A stretch of DNA of 64,000 nt. Origin: Cytophagales bacterium. Lineage in GTDB: Bacteria; Bacteroidota; Bacteroidia; Cytophagales; Cyclobacteriaceae. Positions within the stretch are counted from its first letter, which is position 1, and the number at the start of each line of letters is the position of its first letter. Made by a program: the position numbers and the translations under genes. Shown one piece after another: positions 12,052 through 19,153 of this stretch. The notes under the pieces are model-generated. The model worked only from the letters and a program-made list of their open reading frames with translations. It ran no database searches and was not told the DNA's origin. The DNA is taken from assembly GCA_017303795.1 (NCBI GenBank), contig JAFLBR010000013.1:62001-126000 (forward strand), in the 5' to 3' direction.

Positions 12052-12103
12052 TTTGCAGAAAGAAGAAAATCATTACTTTTATAGTCTATTAAATCTATAG
12101 ACT
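12052..12103 (+). promoter_or_regulatory. Probable promoter and inverted repeat before the TonB receptor gene
   Basis: TTTG at 12052-12055 and TACTTTTA at 12074-12081 are 18 bp apart, a one-mismatch Bacteroidota promoter. Directly downstream, AGTCTAT (12083-12089) and ATAGACT (12097-12103) form a perfect 7-bp inverted repeat overlapping the predicted transcription start, placed where a regulator or 5' hairpin could act. Confidence 0.45.
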
Positions 12104-12116
12104 TTAAATACATTTT

Positions 12117-14675
12117 ATGAAAAGGATTTTACTGTGGCTTTTTTTAGTTGTGCTGACTCCTTCTATTGCGTATGGCCAAAGTACCGTCACGGGTATTATT
12201 AAAGATAGTGAAGGAGTAGCATTGGAGGCTGCAACCGTGGTAATACGCGGCACTAACACTTATGCCGTTACCGATGCAAAGGGTGAGTTCACTTTACAGA
12301 CAACACAAAAAGTCCCTTTCATTATCCGGATCAGTTCGGTTGGTTTTAAACCTCAGGATTTTCAGATTATTGAACTAACGGACAAACCGTTGGCAATTGT
12401 TCTGATTAACGATGGTGAGTTGGAGGAAGTAGTAGTAACCGCGCGCAGGCGTACCGAAACGGTGCAGGAAGTTCCAATTCCAATCTCGGTGGTGGATGGA
12501 CTTCTGATAGAAGATGCCGGTGCTTTTAATGTTAACCGCCTTAAAGAGTTTGTTCCTTCCGTTCAGCTTTACACATCCAATCCTCGAAATACAGGGATTA
12601 ATATTCGAGGCTTGGGTTCACCCTTTGGGCTAACCAACGATGGTCTCGATCCGGGTGTAGGCTTCTATGTAGATGGCGTGTATTATGCCCGACCAGCTGC
12701 AGCTACTTTTGATTTTATAGATATCGAACAAATAGAAGTTTTACGCGGCCCTCAGGGTACTTTGTTTGGCAAGAACACAACCTCGGGTGCGTTTAACATC
12801 ACTTCGGATAAAGCGAGTTTTACACCGGGTGCAGATTTTGAAGTGAGTTACGGAAACTATGGCTATGTGCAGGCTAAGAGTTCAATAACAGGACCACTTA
12901 GTAAAAAAATTGCCGGTCGGTTATCATTCTCAGGCACACAACGTGATGGTGTAATTGAAAATGTGCGTACGGGAAAATACACCAACGACATTAACAATTT
13001 TGGTTTTCGGGGGCAGCTATTATTCACGCCATCAGCAAATACATCTATTACATTCGCAGCAGATGCTTCGCGCCAGCGACCTGATGGCTATGCACAAGTA
13101 GTAGCGGGTGTTGTTGAAACAAAACGGGCAGCGTATCGTCAGTTTGGTTCAATCATCGCAGACTTAAATTATACGCTCCCCAGCACCAATGCGTTCGATC
13201 GTAAAATTGATCATGACACTCCCTGGAACTCGGGGAATGATTTAGGTGGAGTATCGCTGAACATTGATTCAAAGCTTGGCCCCGGTACTTTAACTTCTAC
13301 TTCGGCCTGGCGCTATTGGAATTGGGATCCATCTAATGATCGCGACTTTACTGGGTTGCAGGCATTGGCGAAATCACAAAACCCTGCGGAGCACAGAAAC
13401 TGGTCGCAGGAAGTTCGGTATGCGGGTGAATTCTCACCTCGCTTAAGCGGAGTAGTAGGTCTGTTCTTTATTGATCAGGAAGTGAAGATAAATGGAACGG
13501 AAGAATCGGGTTCGGCTCAATGGCGATTCTCTAAAAGTTCTACCAGTGCGTTGTGGGAAACACCGGGTCTTTTTGAAGGCTATGGCATTAGAACGCAGTC
13601 GTCAATCAAATCAGTAAGTGCCGCTGCCTTTGCCAATGTGGATTGGGAAGTGGTGGAAAGATTGCATGTGCTGCCAGGTATTCGCTTTAACTACGATCAA
13701 AAAGATGTAGTCTATAACAGAACAGCTTATGGTGGGCTAGATACAGCCACATACAATGGTACGCAATCCGAAAAAGTAGCTTTACAGAATTTAAAAAACG
13801 GAGTCTACAGTAGTCAAGCTTACGTGGCGGATGCGAAAGAAAATAATTTCACCTATCAACTTACGGTTGCTTACAAGTTGAATAAACGCTTCAATGCATT
13901 TGGTACTTATTCAACCAGTTTTAAACCTGTGGGTGTAAACGTAGCGGGCTTGCCAACTATCAATGGCCAACCGGCAACAGATCTTGCCGTAATAAAACCT
14001 GAAGATGTAAAGCATCTTGAATTCGGAATTAAAACCTCGCCCACAACCAATTCAACTTTAAACTTAACATTGCATAACACCGATATTAATAATTATCAAA
14101 CCAATGTGCAATCGCCCGAGTTAGGCGTTAACCGTGGCTATATCGCCAATGCAGAAAAAGTGAATGTGCGGGGCGTTGAATTAGATGCCAACATTAAGGT
14201 GAATAAACACTTCTCGTTTTACGGTGCCATTGCTTATACCGAAGGCAAATACGTGAAGTTTACCAACGCGCCACTTCCGCTTGAGTTAACAGGCCAGGTA
14301 ATTGATGGCGTACAGGTGGCCTTTCAGGATATTTCGGGTGGTGATATTCCAGGCCTATCGAAGTGGGCCGGGTCTTTTGGTGGTGAGTTTAGTGCGCCTG
14401 TTAATTCTTTAAATGGTAAATTCTTTATTGCATTTGATACGTACTACCGATCAGAATTTTCTTCGAGTCCTTCACCATCTGCTTACTTAAATATTGATGG
14501 ATATGCGTTATTAAATGCAAGAGCTGGTGTACGGGTTTCAACTGGAATCTCGGCTTCTATTTGGGCCCGTAACCTTCTCAACAAAGACTATTATGAACAG
14601 CTATTACCTGCCGGAGGCAATGCCGGACATTATGCAGGCGTATTGGGCGATCCTGCTACCTATGGTATTACATAA
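12117..14675 (+). CDS. TonB-dependent outer-membrane receptor, C-terminally truncated by a stop codon
   Basis: TonB-dependent receptor of 852 residues. It has a signal peptide (about 1-21, ending YGQ), a carboxypeptidase-regulatory-like domain (about 22-100), a TonB-box-like ELEEVVVTARR segment, a plug domain (VPIPISVVDG to VLRGPQGTLFGKNTTSGAFNI) and a 22-strand-type barrel. The substrate cannot be read; the plug looks like siderophore/small-molecule receptors rather than SusC. The protein ends at TYGIT before a TAA (14673-14675), but the same frame continues CGT TAT TCC TAT TAA. Reading the stop as TTA would restore an ordinary LRYSY C-terminus with a terminal aromatic residue. Probably cotranscribed with the two genes that follow. 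Confidence 0.9.
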   Translation: MKRILLWLFLVVLTPSIAYGQSTVTGIIKDSEGVALEAATVVIRGTNTYAVTDAKGEFTLQTTQKVPFIIRISSVGFKPQDFQIIELTDKPLAIVLINDGELEEVVVTARRRTETVQEVPIPISVVDGLLIEDAGAFNVNRLKEFVPSVQLYTSNPRNTGINIRGLGSPFGLTNDGLDPGVGFYVDGVYYARPAAATFDFIDIEQIEVLRGPQGTLFGKNTTSGAFNITSDKASFTPGADFEVSYGNYGYVQAKSSITGPLSKKIAGRLSFSGTQRDGVIENVRTGKYTNDINNFGFRGQLLFTPSANTSITFAADASRQRPDGYAQVVAGVVETKRAAYRQFGSIIADLNYTLPSTNAFDRKIDHDTPWNSGNDLGGVSLNIDSKLGPGTLTSTSAWRYWNWDPSNDRDFTGLQALAKSQNPAEHRNWSQEVRYAGEFSPRLSGVVGLFFIDQEVKINGTEESGSAQWRFSKSSTSALWETPGLFEGYGIRTQSSIKSVSAAAFANVDWEVVERLHVLPGIRFNYDQKDVVYNRTAYGGLDTATYNGTQSEKVALQNLKNGVYSSQAYVADAKENNFTYQLTVAYKLNKRFNAFGTYSTSFKPVGVNVAGLPTINGQPATDLAVIKPEDVKHLEFGIKTSPTTNSTLNLTLHNTDINNYQTNVQSPELGVNRGYIANAEKVNVRGVELDANIKVNKHFSFYGAIAYTEGKYVKFTNAPLPLELTGQVIDGVQVAFQDISGGDIPGLSKWAGSFGGEFSAPVNSLNGKFFIAFDTYYRSEFSSSPSPSAYLNIDGYALLNARAGVRVSTGISASIWARNLLNKDYYEQLLPAGGNAGHYAGVLGDPATYGIT

Positions 14676-14713
14676 CGTTATTCCTATTAAGTTTGTAGGA
14701 ATAACTACTTGAC

Positions 14714-15454
14714 ATGATAAGATCGGTAATTGCTGTTTTAATCTTAAGTTTTTGTTGTTCGATGGCAATAGCTCAGAACAAGAATAAAGAGTTTCGTCAG
14801 CAAACGTGGACTGCTTACTTTAATCAAACCCGACTTTCAGATAAGTGGGGTTTGTGGGCCGATGTTCATTTTCGGTTAACAGAAGATTTTACGAACCGGC
14901 TTGGCCTGAGCATTTTTCGTATTGCACCTGTTTATTATGTAACAGATCAAACCAGAATATCTTCAGGTTATGCCTACATCACAACCCATAATGTAGATCC
15001 GATTCCAGATTTGCCTGAACACAGGCTATGGCAGCAGGTACAATGGTTTGATAAAAAGCAGCGCCTTAGTCTGGCACAATACTTTAGGGTAGAAGAGCGC
15101 TTTCGCAGAACACTGGAAGCTGGCGAGTTGAGCGATGACTATACATTCAGTTGGCGGTTTCGCTATAATTTTGCAATTACTATTCCGCTTACGCGAAAAA
15201 CAATAGCACCTAAAACGCCATTCCTTTTTTTGAATGATGAGGTTCACATAAGTGCCGGTAAAAATATTGGTAACAATTATTTAGATCAGAACCGGTTATT
15301 TGGTGGTGTGGGTTATCAGTTTACAGCACAACTCAATGCGCAGATCGGTTACTTATATGTATTTCAGCAGTTAGCCGCATCCAATACGTTTGTGCATACC
15401 GATGCCATTCGTTTTTTTGTATTCCACAATCTCGATTTCAGAAACAAAGAATAA
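14714..15454 (+). CDS. DUF2490 family outer-membrane protein
   Basis: A 246-residue exported protein with a signal peptide (about 1-20, ending AIAQ) and a DUF2490-like body (FRQQTWTAYFNQTRLSDKWGLW..., HRLWQQVQWF, RFRYNF). The alternating aromatic strands suggest a small beta-barrel in the outer membrane. Its function is not known. It starts 38 bp after the receptor stop, and its TAA immediately precedes the ATG of the permease gene, so the three genes probably form one unit. Confidence 0.8.
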   Translation: MIRSVIAVLILSFCCSMAIAQNKNKEFRQQTWTAYFNQTRLSDKWGLWADVHFRLTEDFTNRLGLSIFRIAPVYYVTDQTRISSGYAYITTHNVDPIPDLPEHRLWQQVQWFDKKQRLSLAQYFRVEERFRRTLEAGELSDDYTFSWRFRYNFAITIPLTRKTIAPKTPFLFLNDEVHISAGKNIGNNYLDQNRLFGGVGYQFTAQLNAQIGYLYVFQQLAASNTFVHTDAIRFFVFHNLDFRNKE

Positions 15455-16393
15455 ATGCGTCCGGAAAACATAGAAGAAGACGAGAAACTCATCTATGATG
15501 AGAAGCCGGAGCTACCTGAGCCGCGCAGCAAACCGCGGCACATCTGGATCTTGCTCGGAGTACTTGCTTCTATAGTACTTATACTAATTGCATTTTTTGG
15601 TTCCGATACAATCTCCCAATATGATTGGCGATCGGTAGTGGGCCCAGACTTTTTGTTGTTTGTGCTGGGTGGATTTATCGCACAAATGATTGATGGCTCG
15701 TTAGGAATGGCTTACGGTGTAAGCGCTACTTCATTCTTGCTGTCCTTTGGAGTATCACCGGCAGCTTCCAGTGCCAGTGTGCATACGGCAGAAATATTTA
15801 CCAGCGGAGTTTCCGGATTAACGCATCTTCGCTTTCAGAACGTAAACAAAAAACTGTTTAAGAGTTTATTGATACCCGGCATCCTGGGTGCTATTGCCGG
15901 TGCGTACATCTTATCTTCCTTAGATGAGTATAACTACATTATAAGACCTCTTGTAGCAGTATATACACTTATTCTGGGGTTAGCCATTATTCGCAAAGCG
16001 GTGCTGATGCAAATCCGCAAACGAAGGAAGACCAAAAACGTTCCGGCACTTGCAACCTTTGGCGGCTTTATGGATTCGATAGGTGGAGGTGGTTGGGGTC
16101 CGATTGTTTCTACTACTTTGATTGCACGTGGCAGGCATCCGCGTTATACTATTGGTTCGGTAAACCTGGCCGAATTCTTTGTGTCATTTGCAAGTTCGCT
16201 TACATTCTTTGCTACCATTGGCCTAAGCCATATACAGATTATTGTAGGCCTGATATTAGGCGGCATTATCGCGGCTCCTATTGCGGCCAATATTACCCGA
16301 AAGCTACCCGTAAAACGTATGATGATTCTGGTTGGCGTAGTGGTTATACTGGTTAGCATTCGATTGTTGGTTAAATCCATTGCCGCCATTTGA
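15455..16393 (+). CDS. TauE/SafE family (TSUP) membrane permease
   Basis: A 312-residue inner-membrane protein of the TauE/SafE family, whose members move sulfite, sulfonates or other organosulfur anions. A cytoplasmic acidic leader (1-30) precedes about eight membrane helices. The twin family motifs are visible: GGFIAQMIDGSLGMAYGVS near residue 72 and FGGFMDSIGGGGWGPI near 205, the second with its Gly-rich stretch. Its ATG directly abuts the stop codon of the DUF2490 gene. Substrate and direction are not determinable here; a sulfur-compound role for the operon is only an inference. Confidence 0.85.
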   Translation: MRPENIEEDEKLIYDEKPELPEPRSKPRHIWILLGVLASIVLILIAFFGSDTISQYDWRSVVGPDFLLFVLGGFIAQMIDGSLGMAYGVSATSFLLSFGVSPAASSASVHTAEIFTSGVSGLTHLRFQNVNKKLFKSLLIPGILGAIAGAYILSSLDEYNYIIRPLVAVYTLILGLAIIRKAVLMQIRKRRKTKNVPALATFGGFMDSIGGGGWGPIVSTTLIARGRHPRYTIGSVNLAEFFVSFASSLTFFATIGLSHIQIIVGLILGGIIAAPIAANITRKLPVKRMMILVGVVVILVSIRLLVKSIAAI

Positions 16394-16438
16394 TTATTGC
16401 CTTTCGGCTAATCAATTTTCAATTATCTTCGCGGCCCT

Positions 16439-16942
16439 ATGGCATTATTAGAGAAGAAGATGGTGATTAAGAAGTCAACTTTACCGGGAGCAGGTAAAGG
16501 ACTTTTTACAAAAGTGTTTATTCCCAAAGGCACCCGCATTGTAGAATACAAAGGCGACATTGTTACCTGGAAGGAAGTGCAGAAGATGGCCGATGACCGC
16601 AACGGGTATGTTTTTTTCTTCAACAATCAATATTGTATTGATGCGTGGAAAACCAAAAAAGGGATTGCCCATTATGCCAATGATGCACGGGGTATTATAC
16701 GTATAGAGGGTGTGAAGAATAATTCGGAGTACGTTACTGAAAAGAAGCGGTGTTACATAGAAGCTTCACGCGATATACCTGCCAGTGCAGAAATTTTAGT
16801 AGGATATGGTGGCGAATATTGGCAAGCCATTCGATACAATATCCGGTTAGAACAACGCAATAAGGAGAAGGAAGGTAAGAAAGCGAGTAAGAAAGTAGAG
16901 CTGCCGCATCATGTGGCAACTAAACGCAGTAAGAAGAAATAG
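16439..16942 (+). CDS. SET domain-containing protein (167 aa)
   Basis: A small stand-alone SET domain, the S-adenosylmethionine-dependent lysine methyltransferase fold. Visible elements are the N-terminal GAGKGLFTKVFIPKGTRIVEYKGD strand pair, the ANDARG segment in place of the usual NHS.xPN AdoMet motif, and EILVGYGGEYW in place of the GEEL.xDYG motif. The substitutions leave activity uncertain. The C-terminal 30 residues are Lys/Glu-rich. A TATCTTCG element at 16424-16431 lies only 7 bp before the ATG, hinting at a nearly leaderless transcript. It converges with a second SET gene, with 3 bp between the stop codons. Confidence 0.8.
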   Translation: MALLEKKMVIKKSTLPGAGKGLFTKVFIPKGTRIVEYKGDIVTWKEVQKMADDRNGYVFFFNNQYCIDAWKTKKGIAHYANDARGIIRIEGVKNNSEYVTEKKRCYIEASRDIPASAEILVGYGGEYWQAIRYNIRLEQRNKEKEGKKASKKVELPHHVATKRSKKK

Positions 16943-16945
16943 TTT

Positions 16946-17356
16946 TTAGTCAGGCACAATCTCCCCATAATCTAAAAACAATTCTTCGCCTGCTTCAATG
17001 TTGCGTAATGCTTCGAAGTAGTCGCCATCATTTACTGATCGGATATTAGGCGTATCGCTGTGGTTTATAAATAAGGACAGATCCATTTTTTTAAAACCTT
17101 GCTCGGGCACAAAGTAATTCAACGCTTCATCGAACAAGCAATAATTCTCAACCACATACCGCGCATGATTGGGTAAAGCTTCTACTTCTTGCCGGGTTAA
17201 CGTTATCCATTTTTCATTCGGATCGGGCGGACTAAACATGTCGCGGCAACCTTTGGGAATTGAGGTAATGGCAATCACACCCACTCCGGCAATGCCGGGC
17301 TTCAGCATTACATACGTGGATTGATTCAGTTCAGCAATAAGTTGATCTTTGGTCAT
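16946..17356 (-). CDS. SET domain-containing protein (136 aa)
   Basis: A second small SET-domain protein, on the opposite strand and not closely similar to its neighbour. It keeps better catalytic motifs: GVGVIAITSIPKG at the N-terminus, FINHSDTPNIRS (AdoMet-binding NH motif, residues about 93-104) and GEELFLDYGE (about 124-133). Likely a protein-lysine methyltransferase, target unknown; bacterial examples modify diverse proteins. It lies 11 bp downstream of a lipoprotein gene on the same strand and is probably cotranscribed with it. Confidence 0.85.
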   Translation of the reverse strand: MTKDQLIAELNQSTYVMLKPGIAGVGVIAITSIPKGCRDMFSPPDPNEKWITLTRQEVEALPNHARYVVENYCLFDEALNYFVPEQGFKKMDLSLFINHSDTPNIRSVNDGDYFEALRNIEAGEELFLDYGEIVPD

Positions 17357-17367
17357 GAACAGATACT

Positions 17368-17802
17368 TTATTCTTTACCTGTATCTTGCTTTGCCTTGTC
17401 AATGCTTTCGAGCATTAAGGTTTTAACATTCTTTACGCGTTCCATTTCGCCCTCCAGGTAAGCACGGGCTTTTTCCTGATCGGCTGTATCTGGCAGTGGA
17501 TTAAACTTATGCATCCAGTCCATCATGGCATTACTGGCGGAGTCCAGATTGCTGATGATTTTTTCTATTTGTTGTTTGCGCTCCACCACCATATCGGGGG
17601 TGTTGGCAATTTGTTCCTGCAAATCGCGCTTTAGTTTCATTATCTCGTCCATCTTAGGCATCACCTCATCGTGCACATCCATTACCTGATCGTAAAGTAT
17701 CTGGTTGGGGCTGTCTTCATTCGCTGCCTCTGTGGTGGTTTGAGCCCCTTTGTTGCAGGCTACTAAGGTGAGCATTAGTAATAAGAATGCAGTGGTTTTC
17801 AT
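17368..17802 (-). CDS. Small helical lipoprotein
   Basis: A 144-residue exported lipoprotein: signal peptide with lipobox LVAC (Cys16), then a Thr/Ala/Glu linker and long amphipathic helices rich in Met, Asp, Glu and Lys (VMDVHDEVMPKMDEIMKLKRDL, then KQQIEKIISNLDSASNAMMDWMH). The pattern suggests a helical bundle or coiled coil anchored in a membrane. Similar short lipoproteins occur in Bacteroidota without assigned function. It is the upstream gene of the SET-domain gene at 16,946-17,356. Confidence 0.75.
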   Translation of the reverse strand: MKTTAFLLLMLTLVACNKGAQTTTEAANEDSPNQILYDQVMDVHDEVMPKMDEIMKLKRDLQEQIANTPDMVVERKQQIEKIISNLDSASNAMMDWMHKFNPLPDTADQEKARAYLEGEMERVKNVKTLMLESIDKAKQDTGKE

Positions 17803-17893
17803 AGTTTTAAATTGGGTGAACGTATGGTAAAGGTAAAAGCAAAATTTAGATTAAAGGCTAACAAATTTTATGATTTACTTAAGATTATCTACC

Positions 17894-17921
17894 TTAAGAA
17901 TTTCAAAGTTCTTAAACTTTG
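17894..17921. promoter_or_regulatory. Two overlapping palindromes in the divergent gap
   Basis: TTAAGAA (17894-17900) pairs with TTCTTAA (17909-17915) and CAAAGT (17904-17909) pairs with ACTTTG (17916-17921); both are perfect, and they are mutually exclusive as hairpins. They lie 47 bp before the SUKH-like gene, in the 165-bp gap between divergent genes, a plausible operator position. No convincing promoter consensus was found nearby. Confidence 0.35.
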
Positions 17922-17967
17922 ATTGAGGCAATTGTAATAAGACTTGTAAGCGTTACCAGATCAGATT

Positions 17968-18333
17968 ATGAATAAAATTGACAAAAAGCAGCCTCCTAAA
18001 AAGAAAGAAATTGAAATTTTTCTGAAACAAATAGATTTTGATTTACCGGAAGGGTTTATTAGTTTTTTTCAGCAAACAAATGGTGCGGATATAGAGGGAG
18101 AGAAAACCTATGTAATATTTTGGCCACTCACAGATATGATTTTGTTGAATAAGGAGTATAAAGTAGAGGAATTTGCTCCTAATTTTTTTGTTTTTGGTTC
18201 TAATGGTGGAGGCACTGCATTCGCGATAGAGAAAGTTACCGGCCACATTTGCGAACTTCCTTTTATTGGGATATCACAAGGGGAAGCTGTTCATAGGTGT
18301 GAGACTTTTAATGAATTTATAGAAAGTATTTGA
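17968..18333 (+). CDS. SUKH/SMI1-KNR4-like protein
   Basis: A 121-residue protein with the SMI1/KNR4 (SUKH) pattern: IDFDLPEGFISFFQQTNGADIEG, a tryptophan strand (VIFWPLTDMILLN), then EFAPNFFVFGSNGGGTAFAIE and LPFIGISQGEAVHRCETFNEFIE. Family members are often immunity proteins of toxin systems or housekeeping adaptors; no toxin gene is recognisable here. The gene is much more A/T-rich than its neighbours, pointing to acquisition from elsewhere. The next small gene follows at once. Confidence 0.75.
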   Translation: MNKIDKKQPPKKKEIEIFLKQIDFDLPEGFISFFQQTNGADIEGEKTYVIFWPLTDMILLNKEYKVEEFAPNFFVFGSNGGGTAFAIEKVTGHICELPFIGISQGEAVHRCETFNEFIESI

Positions 18334-18371
18334 AAAATTATTCTAGAAGCTTTTTTGGTAGTAGAATTTTC

Positions 18372-18743
18372 ATGTTGTCAGTAATTAAAAAAAAGAAAAA
18401 AAGTATTGGCCTGTTGCTATTAGTCTTACTAATAATGACACCTATGTTCTATTATCAAATTTTAGCTGAAAAATATATTATTAAGTTACGAGAAAACAAT
18501 ATCTTAATTTCTCAGAATCGCTTGAAGTATTCACCATTTATCTTCTTTCATTTGGCGTCAAAATTATCAAACAATGAAAAGAATAGTTTTGATATATATT
18601 ACTGCAACCAATATAAACATTTTGAGGATAGTCATATTAAGGAAGGGTTTTCATCACCTTTATTTGATCCTTATGTGGTTTATGTTTTTTATGAGAAAAA
18701 AAATTTAAAAAAATGTAGAGAATCAAAATTTAGAAAATTATGA
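18372..18743 (+). CDS. Hypothetical single-pass membrane protein
   Basis: Not recognised. From the ATG at 18372 it encodes 123 residues; a longer TTG start at 18330 would overlap the SUKH-like gene by 4 bp. A Lys-rich start (IKKKKKS) precedes one membrane helix (IGLLLLVLLIMTPMFYYQIL), followed by a roughly 90-residue outside domain with two cysteines (YYCNQ and KKCRES). Base composition is strongly A/T-rich like the upstream gene, so the two look like one acquired unit. Confidence 0.55.
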   Translation: MLSVIKKKKKSIGLLLLVLLIMTPMFYYQILAEKYIIKLRENNILISQNRLKYSPFIFFHLASKLSNNEKNSFDIYYCNQYKHFEDSHIKEGFSSPLFDPYVVYVFYEKKNLKKCRESKFRKL

Positions 18744-19153
18744 TTAAAAAACTCGAGAACCATACAATCAATCGATGTCATTTGACTGATATAGATTATT
18801 AAACGGGCAACAACGGATTGAGCAAATGAGCACCCCGCGCACTTGTTATTGTTCTCCACCAACAAGAAGTTAAACATGGATCATAATTAGATTGATATTA
18901 ATTGCCTAAGGGTTTATGATAAAATTTTGTTTGAGATTTGTAATACTTAATTCCCCGCGGAGTCTCCCGCCTCGGGGCCTCTGCGAGACATCAAAGACTG
19001 TCTCAGCTGGACATGGTAGGTTAGCTTTTGCCTTCGTTGGTTTTCTTGACCAACAAACAGATAGTGTGGGATAATTGAGGCTGGAAAACTTAAGTTTGTA
19101 AAACAAAGGTAAACAATGGTAAGACGGGCATATAGTAGCAACAGATTAAGCAA
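18744..19153 (+). other. 410-bp gap filled with repeat and gene relics
   Basis: No intact gene is seen. It holds one arm of a direct repeat at 18811-18829 (CAACGGATTGAGCAAATGA) that matches 19139-19157, the latter containing the start codon of the next gene; a 39-bp relic (18911-18949) of the start of the gene at 21,169; a G/C-rich stretch (18953-19010) with alternating GTCTC/GAGAC/GTCTC blocks able to form competing hairpins; and a GTTGGT/ACCAAC hairpin (19039-19057). It reads as debris from duplication and deletion. Confidence 0.6.
18911..18949 (+). pseudogene. Relic of the 5' end of a receptor paralogue
   Basis: This segment aligns without gaps to 21164-21202, the upstream bases and first codons of the receptor gene at 21,169, with 5 mismatches in 39 bases and the ATG in register (18916 versus 21169). 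Similarity then stops and the frame is soon closed. Together with the relic of the 19,154 start at 18811-18829 it suggests that a former copy of the gene pair was deleted. Confidence 0.6.

Noticed and set aside
18906..19153. Two overlapping minus-strand frames in the 18.7-19.2 kb gap
   Set aside because: Short, unlike any family, and they run through hairpins and relics of the plus-strand receptor genes; not supported as genes.
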